This document shows, piece by piece, positions 42,782 through 53,344 of a stretch of 64,000 nt of DNA. A program made the position numbers and the translations under genes. The notes beneath the pieces were generated by a model, which saw only the letters and a list, made by a program, of their open reading frames with translations, was not told the DNA's origin and did no database searches. Position 1 is the first letter of the stretch. The number at the start of each line of letters is the position of its first letter. The stretch comes from Diphasiastrum complanatum (Eukaryota; Streptophyta; Lycopodiopsida; Lycopodiales; Lycopodiaceae), in assembly GCA_029204225.1 (NCBI GenBank), contig CM055096.1, positions 2,309,117 through 2,373,116 on the forward strand, read 5' to 3'.

Positions 42782-43700
42782 GATCTTATGCTTAGCATAA
42801 CATAAACACGTTGAGTGAGTAGGAATGCTATGCTCAGCATAGAAGTCGAGAGAGAGGATGATAATATCTTATGCTAAACATAACATTAGCTCTTAAAGAA
42901 AGAGAAGATGTTATGCTCAACATAAGACTCGAACAAGAGAAAGCTAGGTTTCTATGCTGACCATAGCCAATAGTTACAAAATAAAAGAAAAGTGTTGGTC
43001 TATGTTATGCTTAGTATAAGATGTTTTGCTATTTAGATAAACTAAATGTTTATAGTACTATGTTGAGCATAAAGAAAAAATTTGAAAAAGAAAAAAATTA
43101 GAAATGTCACCTTAATTGAAAAAGGCTCGCTAAAAGCTATGCGCAAGATTATAGAAGATCATCGAATGAACGCTTAGATCACTCTGACAACAACCTTTAA
43201 CACAAAATCACAAATGAAGTGCCTTGTCCTTCTTTGTGGGTCTTTAAATAGAAAAAGTTGACCGCCAAACTTTAATGGGACCCCTTTCTCACAAAATATC
43301 GGTACTACCACCAACCCTCACGGTTTACCAATGTGTCTTGTTTTTCAACCCTAACCGACAATGTGTCAAGTTTATCAACTTTAACCCCGCTTCTAGAATG
43401 AAACCCTAAGCCTAATCCTAAACTTGATCCTAACCCTAACCCTAACACTTTATTATTTAAAAGAAGTATTTTGCATGTGGAAATTATCATTGTTATTGTT
43501 GATTTCAGGTTAAATGTGCTCTTTGCGAATTTTAATGTCTAGTTCTATAAGTGTTAGCATAGTCTGTTTAGCTTTTTCTATGACCAGCATAGGATAAGAA
43601 AAAAATTTGGCTTGTAGTAGAATTTTTACGTTCATTTTTTTATTTTTGTCTATGCTTAGCATAGGAATAAAATTTTGTTTTTAGATTTTTGTCATGACAA
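42782..43700 (+). repeat. Cluster of TATGCTNAGCATA-type palindromes and inverted-repeat right arm
   Basis: 42843-42995 is the reverse complement of 36890-37045. Palindromes or near-palindromes occur at about 42787, 42828, 42874, 42911, 42953, 43007, 43058, 43585 and 43652. CCTAACCCTAACCCTAA-like words occur near 43430. No gene is seen. Confidence 0.65.
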
Positions 43701-44353
43701 GTAGTTCTTCTTCAGTTGTAACTTAGTATGTAGCCACATCTAAGTCATCCTCGTCTGATATTCCTAATGAAAGATATTATTATGAAGCCACTCCCTCGGG
43801 TTTGTGTCCTATACCGTCTTTGTTTCCATGTCAACAACAACATTTGAAATTTCTCATCTTGCTATTAATCAAGAAATGACTCCTTTGACACAACTTGTTA
43901 CAAATTTGAATTCTTCGTCTTCTGATTCAGATATTAGAGAAACAACATTGCAATATTGTTTTGGACTCGGTCATAGGTTCAAGTAAATCTACAGATCCCC
44001 ATCAATCAAATGACCCTCGACATGCAAGTTTTTTACATATTCGAAGAAGGTCCATTTCTCAATTCTCCAATCCGATCAAATCTAAAAGAGCTATATTTAA
44101 TGAAAATCCTTATCCTTCTGGCACTACAGAACCAGTTGAGTCAAATCAACAACAACCTGATGTTCAGGCAAACATTCCCACATCTTTTCAACCTGTTCGA
44201 GCAACTACAAGTGCCACGACATCAATTTACAAATCTGATTTTAAAATAAAGGAAAGATACAAGAGAGACTTGAAATCTTCACCTATTTTGACAAAACGTC
44301 AAAAACAATTGGTTACCAGACACGAGATTCGAAAGGTTCTGTGTGAAGAATAA
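43700..44353 (+). other. Unrecognised Ser/Thr-rich ORF (possible gene fragment)
   Basis: A frame from ~43927 to 44353 reads SSKSTDPHQSNDPRHASF, an RRRSISQFSNP phosphosite-like stretch, PTSFQPVRATTSATTS, and a basic helical end (KERYKRDLKSSPILTKRQKQ). A Ser-rich stretch precedes it in another frame. No family is recognised. It could be a disordered Gag-like N-terminus or a host exon. Confidence 0.25.
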
Positions 44354-44880
44354 AAAGCTATCCAACTTGTTTATAGGGGTTGATGAGGAAAATCATCTTG
44401 CTTGTGCATTTACAAGTTGTAAATATCATTCTCTAGCATGTACAAACTTGAGCTACATGACATGCACAATGTCTAGATAGTCATATACTTAGAATTTGCT
44501 TCGAACAGGAACACAGATCATGCTACACAGTAACACAGACAGAAAACACTCTCTACATCAACCTCACATAGCAACTATATTTCTCAAAATGAAATTACAC
44601 TATACATATAGTTGTTCACTCAAGCAACCCATGCATGACCCAGATTGCCGTTGGCGGGACACGTGTCCCGTCGACTTGCCTCATGGCGAGGCCAACTGCC
44701 AACTGATCATTATCAACTGATAGGACCCACAGTACAGTAGCACAGTGATTCTACTTTAATTCTAACTCTCTCCCTTAAAGTAGAGTCTACTTTTATAGTC
44801 ATATACATAGCTTTAAAGTCAACAAACTTTAAGTACAGAAAGCTTTGATCTAAACTTATCAAACTTTTCTCCAACAAGTG
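44354..44880 (-). repeat. Probable copia LTR (minus orientation), outer end unresolved
   Basis: The minus strand has the purine run TTTAAGGGAGAGAG (~44766-44780) between RNase H and this segment, as expected of a polypurine tract before a 3' LTR. The LTR would occupy roughly 44370-44765. Its exact ends are unclear. Confidence 0.4.
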
Positions 44881-46190
44881 GCTTAGTGAAAATATCAGCT
44901 AGTTGTTCTTCTGTGCTACAATGAACAACATGAATTTCACGATCAACAGCCTCTCACGTATAAAGTGATACTAAATCTCAATGTGTTTAGTTCTCGCATG
45001 AAACACTGGATTCTTTGCTAGCTGAATGCCACTCTGACTGTCGCTATGTAATGTCGTGGGATTTTTCTGCTTCATGCCAACTTCTTCCAAGATTTGTCTC
45101 AACCATATAGCTTCTTGTGCTGCACTACACATTGCCTTATACTTTGCTTCTGTGGTGGAAAGAGCAATTGTACTTTGCCTCTTACTAGACCAGGAAAAGC
45201 AACTACCACAAAACTGGAATACATACCTTGTGGTGGATCTATGATCATCATAGTCACCTCCCCAATCCGCATACACATAGCCACACAACTCAGGTAAGCC
45301 ATCATGCTTCCTGTAAATCAAGCCATAATTTGAAGTGCCTTTCACATAATGCAAAATGCGTTTAGATGCCTTCCAATGTGTTTCTGTAGGTGCTGCCATA
45401 AACTGACTTACAATGCCAACAACATAGCATATATCTGGTCTAGTCATGGTAAGGTAAATCAAGCTCCCTACTAACTACCTATACAACGTAGCATCAAATG
45501 ACTGTGACTCATCAAGCTTAGAAAGCTTTTTACTTGGTTCAATAGGAGTATTCAATGGTTTGCAATCCTGCAACCTAAACCTGTGCAGCAACTCTTTGAC
45601 ATACTTTACCTGTGTTAAACCCACTTTGTCCTTTTTGCTACCACACCTCTACTCCAAGGCAATAATGCATCAGGCTGAGATCTGTCATCTCAAATTGTTC
45701 CATGAGATCTTTCTTGATCATATCTATCATCTCTTGATTATTTTCCGTAATAATCAAGTCATCAACATAAAGAGCAATCAAAGCCACCGTATCATCAAAG
45801 CATAAGACATATAGATTTGGATCAGAATGTGTTCTCACCATCCCCTTTGAACGAAAGTAGGCATCAATCCTGATATACCACGCACGTGGTGCTTGTTTAA
45901 GACCATAAAGCGCTTTCTTCAAGCGACATACTTTATTTTCCTGTCCCTTCGCTACAAAGCCTTCAGGTTGATCCATGAACACCTCTTCTTTAACTCACCA
46001 TTTAGAAAAGCAGATTTCACATCCATCTGATGAAAAGGCCAACCAAAACGTGAAGCTAAAGCAACAAGTAGACGTAGAGTATTCCACGTACATATCGGCG
46101 CAAAGGTCTCCTCATAGTCTAGGTCAAGGTTTTTCTCACAACTTTGATCTTGGCTTGCTTTTCACAGCTCTCTGGCTGGCCAAATCAACT
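44881..46190 (-). pseudogene. Copia reverse transcriptase and RNase H fragment (third family)
   Basis: Minus-strand order: WPFHQMDVKSAFLNGEL (~46040), then VFMDQPEGFV, KKALYGLKQAPRAWY (~45900) and ALYVDDLIITENN (~45760), then a broken stretch. RNase H follows: IYLTMTRPDICYVVGIVSQF, VYADWGGDYDDHRSTT, STTEAKYKAMCSAAQEAIWL and HSDSQSGIQLAKNP, with HFIREAVDREIHVVHC-like and LADIFTKPL-like sequence in another frame to ~44900. Frameshifts lie near 45990, 45640-45460 and 44970. It is of the common Tnt1-like plant type, unlike the other copia copies here. Confidence 0.85.
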
Positions 46191-48095
46191 GCGGGACAAT
46201 AGTCAGTTTGTATATAGGTCTTGCTAAATTTGCAAAGAAGATAATAAAAATTCGATAATAATGATAATAATTCGCATGACCCATAAACACATAAACTTCA
46301 CAAATTTGTTGTTGGTGGTGGCGATTTCACAATAACCTTGATTTTAGAATAATTTGTGGCAATGCCTTGTCTCGATATCACATGCCCAAGCACAACTCGT
46401 ATATCTAGCATTTTTTTAGATTTAGGAAAACTTGCGACATCTTTCAAATACTTTCTCCAATCGATCCAGGTGGTCTGTATATGTGCTATGGACTCCCAGA
46501 TCATCCAAGTAAATTTCAAGGAATTTCTGTAGATAATTTTTAAAGCAAATTGCATTACTCTTTGGAACGAACTTGGTGCATTACAGAGTCCAAATGGCAT
46601 GACTTTGTAAGCATAGGTTTTCCATTCTGTTGCAAAAGTTGTTTTGTGGCGATCTGCAGGTGCAATCTTGACCTAGTTGTAACCACTAAATCCATCCAGA
46701 AAACTATAAGCTTCCGCTCCAGCAAGACGGTCCAAAATGCTTTCAGTAAAAGGTAACGGAAAGTGATCCTTCCACGTCACTTTGTTCAAAGCCTTGAGAT
46801 TCACACAAATTTTCAATTTTCCATTCTTCTTAGGAACAATGACAATTGGTGAAACCCATTCTGTATGATCGATCTCATAAATGAAATCTGCATCAAGCAG
46901 TCTTGGAAGCTCTTTTTGTATCAGATCCGCAACATTAAGATTACAACGATAGAACTTTGTAACCTTTGGAACTGCATCAGGTACTAGTGGTATGGTGTGT
47001 TCAATAAATGACATCGAAATATCCTTGAGATCTTGATAAGTCCATGCAAAGAAATCTTAATATCGAATAAGTAACGTTCGGAGCACTTGAAATTGTTCAT
47101 AATTAAGTTGTGATCCAACTTTTACAATCTTTTCTGGTTCTCTCGGTTCAACAAGATTCATAGCCTATGTCCTAGCTGGGCCATCATAAACATCTTTCGA
47201 TTCTGGCACCCATTCTTCGGGTTCACGATGTGCTTTGGGTAACATGATAACCACGTCATCCAGTGTATAGCGTTTAAAATGTTCGAGCATATCATGTTGG
47301 ACTACATCTGCTTGTTCTTTGTCAAAAGGACTTGTCTTAGATCTTTGCTTAGCCTTCTTAGCAGGAATTTTTTGGTACCCTAGTTATGAATTACTTGCGC
47401 AACTCGTAACCATGGGCGTCCCAATAAGACTCGGTAGACATTTGGTGCTTCTGGTGAGTCCATTACTACGAAAGTAATGACGAACTGTACTCTGGCGATT
47501 TTGACAAGTATATCTTCAACCATTCCTCGCAGACTGATCAGCTAGCTTAATGGCAAAAGTCGCATGTTTTATCTTTGTAAGGCCCATTTTGCACATAGCT
47601 TTGTAGAAATCAGGTTAACTTCCGAACCGCCATCTATCACAACTTCTTCATTAGGAAATTGTCTATGCTGTATCGGTAGGGTGATTTTTTTTTGTTCACT
47701 TTCCCAAGCTACTTCGACATGGAGTACTTCGTTAGATTCTTCAAATCCAGCACAAAAAAGTGGCTCCTGATGGGCTTCTGGTTCAGCTTGAGTTAACTTT
47801 TGCGCTAATACTTCTTTTGTTTTTGGCCCAACTTCAGGAACTCTCCCAACGAAATATTGATCTTACTAGACAAAATATTCATGAGCAGTTATGTTTGTAG
47901 TGCTTCCGGTTCAGTCATCTTGAAAGGTTCTTCATGATGATGCAACTGAACGTTCATATCTGTATCTGAATTTTCTGGTGACTGCAATGGTGAAGAACGA
48001 ACTTCGGCTGTTGCTCTAGCAGCTTCAAGCTCCTCTTTTTCTGGCATATGTTTAATCCATTGCCTCATATCCTGATATCTTTTTTTTTCTACACT
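46191..48095 (-). pseudogene. Ty3/gypsy gag-end, protease and reverse transcriptase fragment
   Basis: Minus-strand order: Gag tail (KKRYQDMRQWIKHMPEKEEL, ~48085), protease-like VVIDGGSEVNLIS (~47635-47600) and LLGRPWLRVAQVI (~47440), then reverse transcriptase: EHTIPLVPDAVPKVTKFYR, EWVSPIVIVPKKNGKL, FPLPFTESILDRLAG and SFLDGFSGYN (~46680), MPFGLCNAPSSFQRVM (~46590), and VVLGHVISRQGIA (~46395). It ends at ~46191 at the copia fragment; the shared sequence AATAGTCAGTTTGTATATAGG recurs at 55165. Several stops and frameshifts are present. The YxDD box is not preserved. Confidence 0.83.
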
Positions 48096-48951
48096 AGTCT
48101 CAAGCATCGAGAGAGAAGAGTTTATGCATATGTAAGTGGTTGAAGAAGTGAATAGAGTGCTGAGAGTTATTCTCCCTTATCTCTATTCTCCGCACTGTTG
48201 AGTGTGAGTGATCCTGAGTCTACTAGCAATCTCTAACGCATTACATGAATTACTCTCTGATCAGATAGACTCTCTAGCGCCTTACAGTCATTTGTTGTGT
48301 ATATGTAAAATATGCTCTAAAAAACTATCTTAAAATCATCTTATTCGTCTGTCGCGAATTCTTTCTTTTCGGCACTCGAATAACGACTACATTTGGTACA
48401 GTCTAACACGATCATTGAAAAAAGCTGTATGTATACATATGAGATGATAGTCCCTGTCTGAAGAATTGAGTCTTTGATCTGTATTCCTGATTGTAATTGA
48501 CATAAGTTTCTAACGTGCTCTAAAACTATTTGTGTTCTTTAACCATTAATTTGGACTTAAGTTGTTGAGGACTTTTGTCTAGAAGCGAACAGTTCACGAA
48601 CGCGATTAATTAATGGTCTGCACAACAACGAATATATCGAACATTTCTCGACTCTTTGTTGACACCTTAATTAGCCAGAGTGTAGTACTGTTGTACTACT
48701 CTGATAACATCTCACTGTAGAACGCGTTTCATTCGATTTAATAAAGGCCAAATTGGTTCTGAAATTATTAACATTACACACCCCAAACACAAGTAATACT
48801 GGTTACTTTTTAATGTTTGTCAACAACCAGAATGATACTCGAAACCATTTGTCATAATTGTACCAAATACATAACTTTCTAATGTTGTCCTTTGTGGGAA
48901 CGACATTATTTACTACAAAATCTATATCAACCTTGTTGGTATAGTACGACA
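48096..48951 (+). repeat. LTR copy 2 (5' truncated)
   Basis: It matches 2836-3378 and 49310-50188. Its start is cut at the gypsy border (48096). It ends GGTATAGTACGACA, directly followed by another copy of the same LTR. Confidence 0.75.
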
Positions 48952-50188
48952 CAACCTAAATATTTCATGATATACTCGAATATGAAGATATGAGCCGGAT
49001 AAATATAAATCATGAAGAGGCCTATATCATTTTTTTGCGAATATAATTCCTAAAGACTTGTCTTATATCTAAGGACAAGACCTCCATAAGTGAAATGATG
49101 TCTTGGATAACCTTCATTAGGTCATTTACGCGAAACGACTAAATATGAATCGACATATTAAACTAGAGTAATTTAAACTCTTAGTTAAATATACCTCTGA
49201 CGGTATAATTGAACATACATTTAGCCTAATTATTAATTAGACCTTTTCGAGGGAGCGGCACACCCGTAGTCTTCAAAGGTGTGCTTGTTTGCTTCGTAGA
49301 ACATATATAGACTACACGCTTCAGTCTCAATCGTCGAAAGAGAAAGAGTTTATGTATTTGTGAGAGATTGAAGAAGTGAATAGAGTGTTGAAAATTCTTT
49401 TCTATTACCTCTGTTCTCTGCACTGTTAAGTGTGAGTGATCTTGAGTCTACTAGCAATCTCTACTACATTTCATAAATTACTCTTTGGTTAGACAATCGC
49501 CTTAGCACATTACATTCGTTTGCTGTATGTCCGTAAATATGTTCTAAAGAACTGTCTTAAAACTATCTTATTCGTCTGCCACGAACGCTTTGTATTCGAC
49601 ACTCGAATAACGTTTACATTTGGTACAGTCTTTCACGATCATTGATAGATTGTATGTATACATCTGAGATGACAGTCCCTATCCAAGGAATTGAGTCATT
49701 GATCTATGTTCTTGTTTGTAACAAACATAAGTTTCTAACATACTCTAAAACTATTCTTGTTCTTTAACCATGATTTGGACTTAAGTTATTGAGGACTTCG
49801 GTCTAGAACCGAATAGTTCACGAATAAGATTGACTAATTGTTTGTTTGAACACGAATACATCAAACATCTCTCGAATCGCTGCCGACAACTTAATCAGTC
49901 AGAGTGTAGTACTTCTGTACTACTCTGATAACATCTCACTTGTAGAACGCTTTTCATTCGATTTGATAGAAGCAAGACTGTTGTTCTGGAATTATTACCA
50001 CACACCCCCAATACAAGTAACACTGGTTACTTTCTAAATGTATGTTGACAACCTAAATAACTCTTGATTCCACTTCATTCAGAATAAGTCATAGTTGTAC
50101 CAAATATTTAACTTTCAAGCGCTATCCTCTTGGGGTTCAACATTAATTACTACAAAATCTATAATAACTTTGTTAGTATAGCATGACA
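48952..50188 (+). repeat. LTR copy 3, abutting copy 2 head to tail
   Basis: It begins within the LTR start region (ACCTAAATATTTCATGATATACTCG; compare 2478) and ends GTATAGCATGACA at 50188. Both the 5' block found in copy 1 and the 3' block found in copy 2 are present. No primer site or interior lies between copies 2 and 3. It borders the H3-Ulp1 gene. Confidence 0.75.
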
Positions 50189-50197
50189 TTTTTTAAG

Positions 50198-51624
50198 ATT
50201 CTTTTTTGCTTTCCATCCATGCTAAGCAGGTCACCATAATGCCCAAAGATTTTCAAATTTTGTATAGAATGAGAGAGAGGTATTATAGACTTCACAAGGG
50301 TGAACCCTCTGCTCCTCGGGATGAACCCCTTGATAGGACTAACCTTCTCACTAAGAGGCCTCGCAAGCAACCTGCCCCTAGATGGAACAAGCAATCCTCT
50401 GCTCAGGCTCCCAAAAAGGTCCCTTCCTCATCTAGAGGTGATCAAATTATAAATACTGTAGCTCTAGATACTGTGGTTGATTCAGCCACAAAAATTTTGG
50501 ACATTCCCTCCATTGTGAATACTCTTTCCCCTCCTCATGTTAATGTCAAACATATAGTATATTTAGATTCTGATGATTATTTAAAATTTGAGAAAGATAT
50601 TTCAGATGCTATAGATAATATCGGCATGCCAATTCTCTTCCAAATAGAAGAAATTGGTTTTACTCTTAACTTTAGAATCCCAGATTGTATTCAGATGAAG
50701 GATAGAAGGGCCTCTATCAGCGATCCAGTGATTGAGGCGGGTCTCCCTTACTGCAATATGATATTGCAAGAGATTCCAGGAAAGAATTGTCGCTTCTCAG
50801 CAATTTTTTTCTACAGAGCATCAAAGACAACAACGACACTTTCTCACACTGTATCCTTGGTGCTTGCTCACCAGTTGTGAAGTTTTTGTTGATGCCTTAT
50901 CATACCAAGTATGTCTATTTCTTTATTTTTTTACTTGTAATCACTGTATCATCTATCTAATGGAATTCTTCATTGTTTTTTGTAGTGATCACTGGAGCTT
51001 AACTTTAGTTTCTGTAAAAATTACAGCAAATAATGTCATAAATCTTTTTTGTGTAAAGATGAATTCCGCAAGCAACACACATAAGGATATTGACTCGTTG
51101 CTGTCGGAGATGTGTAAATATTTTCCAATAGAGAATTCCACGGTAGGAACATGTGAAATTGTGAGCATTGAGGTAATCATTGAATATTTCTAGCATATTT
51201 TTGTTTATCATCATTGTTAAGTTCAGTATCTCCGTCTCATTATTAATCAGTTGAATGTATTGAAGACACCCCAGCAAAATGACTCATTTAGTTGTGCATG
51301 GTGTACTCTATACAATGCCAAATTATTTTTGGAGTGGTACAATCTTCAAGAGGATGTTAATATTTCAAAGGTGAGTTCTTAGCCCTTTCTATTTTATCTT
51401 CATGTAATATATTGTTTCTTATTGATATTTATCTATATTGTTTATTGCAGTTTACCCTCGGTGATTATACAGCTAGCAAAGTTGTACTGATTTCGACAGG
51501 AGCTCATCTTTACTCCACTGGTCAGGTCAACTGCTGGACCAAAGATTGATGTTGGGCCTTCTAAGCCAGATGATGTTCAGATTTTAAATGAGACTGGGCA
51601 ATTTGTCAATATCCAAGCTGAATA
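50198..51624 (+). pseudogene. H3-like histone fold fused to an Ulp1/C48 protease domain (copy 1, N-terminus missing)
   Basis: After an acceptor-like TTTTTTAAG the frame reads DSFLLSIHAKQVTIMPKDFQ then RMRERYY, matching the end of histone H3. A basic linker follows (LLTKRPRKQPAPRW), then ~130 residues of unknown sequence and a C48-type protease: DHWSLTLVSV (catalytic His), VKMNSAS where Asp is expected (Asn here), and TPQQNDSFSCAW (Gln and nucleophile Cys). Introns with GT-AG ends: 50909-50985, 51173-51250 and 51371-51450; codons join cleanly at each. One T is missing from the run 50804-50810, shifting the frame. The terminal exon is ambiguous: stop at 51549, or 51624 by another acceptor. Histone helices 1-2 are missing upstream because the LTR ends at 50188. 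Confidence 0.68.
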
Positions 51625-51944
51625 GATAGACATAGTTTCTTACTAATATAGAGATATAGACATGCACTGAAAACCGGCATATAGTGAATACAAAAAAAGA
51701 ATTATTTTGCACAATTGTACAAAATCCCCAAATTCAGGTGATATTTTATAGAATACAGATATCAGTTTATTATTATTATTATTTTATACAATCGATTGTA
51801 TGGATATTTTCATTGTTCTTCTACAATTTGATATTTGTTGGAAGATCCTTGCAGGGTGTTGTGTTTTTCTGTCTTTTTCGTATTTGCATGAAAGATAAGC
51901 AACTTGTTAATTTTTTTATTCTCTGAACAAAGTTACATATATAA
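51625..51944. other. Intergenic spacer between two convergent genes
   Basis: AT-rich, with a TTATTATTATTATT run at ~51767. It probably holds both 3' untranslated regions. No gene is seen. Confidence 0.45.
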
Positions 51945-52660
51945 TCATTGACTGATTTGCAAATCACAATAAAATCTTACCAGCTTTCCATTGATAATGA
52001 ATCTGAAGTAGTCTGGTAGAATTTCATTGTGCATTAAGACCAACTCTTGTCTGATATAACTCAAGCTCCAATAATCCTCCACTACAATTGTAGTTAGCAT
52101 ATCTTCATTGTTGAAAATGTGGACTTCTTTTCGATATGTGTGACCATCCATTTGAAGGTCTTGATCCAATGACATCCAGGTCCCACTTATTCGTTTTCAT
52201 CTTTGGTAACTGAATGTAAGACCAAGCATTTGTCTCGCAATGCAATAACGAAATATCATAGAAAATTTCTCAATATCTCCAACTGTCTTGCATTCACAAC
52301 CCACATCCATCATATCTGAAAGAGTGTCATCTGGCACATCCTTACAAACAAATAATGTTGGTGTTTTACGAATATTTGCATTTGAAAAAAAAATCTACAA
52401 ATACATATAAGGATAGAAACCAACTTAATCTATTGACTTTTGATCCAGTACTCACTTTCATTGAGTTTTTCAAATCTAACAATAATGTGCATCTAAAAGA
52501 TTCTGACACAATACTATCAGGTGCAAGCCATTCATCACTTCTAAAATGTGGCAGTGGTATATCTTCAAGATTTTGAAAACCTCCATGCATATCCATTTCA
52601 CAAGAGAACCAATCTGCTAAATCTGTGAAAGACATGATGGACAGAAATGGAAACTAATAT
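51945..52660 (-). pseudogene. Unknown gene Yp, copy 1 (convergent with H3-Ulp1)
   Basis: Minus-strand peptides: TDLADWFSCEMDMHGGF, FRSDEWLAPDSIVSESFRC, RLSWFLSLYVFVDFF; then, after one extra T in a T-run (~52384-52392), KTPTLFVCKDVPDDTLSDMM; then FRYCIARQMLG. A final ORF (52175-51945) ends VEDYWSLSYIRQELVLM and ILPDYFRFIINGKLV. The central block is shared with 22657-22920. A TGA at ~52200 lies between the last two parts and may be in an intron. The C-terminal part has a faint ubiquitin-like look (VxxxxSLSYIRxEL). Function unknown. Confidence 0.55.
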
Positions 52661-53344
52661 GCACCAGTGTATATCAGAAAACAGTACAGAAAGTTTTGAA
52701 GGCTTTGGTCGCTGGAAAATCTGGCAAGAGCTTCGCTAGCACAAGTGAGGAATGAATCGAATTCAGCCAACTTATAGGTGAATTTGGAGGGTCCATTACA
52801 CTGAATACTAGTTTGGCTGATCAGTTATGAACAAAAATTTGATGGCTTGTACAGTGCTGTGAAAGAAGGTTTTTGAGGCTCTGAAGCTATTCGGCGAACA
52901 TTTTTTAGGGTTGGCGAAGGATGAAGCTTCGCCCAAGAGGGTCCTTTGCCCAAGTACTATCATAAATGCAAATTTCCAAAATCTGAACCTATGGCCAATC
53001 TAATTTTGACATTTTAAGACCATCTAGCATGTCAGCAAAGGTTTCTAAGGAGATTAAGGTGCTCAGTGAAGGTTCCCAAAATGGCATATTGTTAATCATT
53101 TGCCTAACTCAAAAAGAGAACTTTTTTTGGAAAAGAACCTTCGCCCAACTCAATATAGATATATCTGAAGTGGATGTACAATTTGAAAGCTCAGCGAAGG
53201 TTTCCAATACTGTATAGGCAACATATGATCAAAACAGTGATTTTATAATCATTCATCAGTCTTTCCTCAATTTTTTTTTTCTTATCTTTTCCAAACAAAA
53301 TTAACAATTAAGTAGTGAAAACAAAAAATTGAAAAACAAATAAA
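52661..53344. other. Spacer rich in GCGAAGG/CTTCGCCCAA motifs
   Basis: Words such as GGCGAAGGATGAAGCTTCGCCC (~52912), CTTCGCCCAA (~53143), CAGCGAAGGTTTCC (~53193), GTGAAGGTTCCC (~53066) and GAGCTTCGCTAGC (~52728) recur in both orientations. No family motif is visible in any frame. Confidence 0.4.

Noticed and set aside
43428-43446. Interstitial telomere repeat (CCCTAAC words)
   Set aside because: Only two to three imperfect units are present, well within chance for this composition.
46191-50188. The gypsy pol at 46.2-48.1 kb and the LTRs at 48.1-50.2 kb as one element
   Set aside because: The LTRs read on the plus strand (polypurine tract beside the 2.4 kb copy) while the pol is on the minus strand, and the junction at 48096 cuts the LTR internally.
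50198-50290. An ordinary histone H3 gene
   Set aside because: Only the last third of the fold matches, the sequence is diverged, it continues past the normal H3 end, and it contains introns. It is treated as an H3-like domain of a larger protein.
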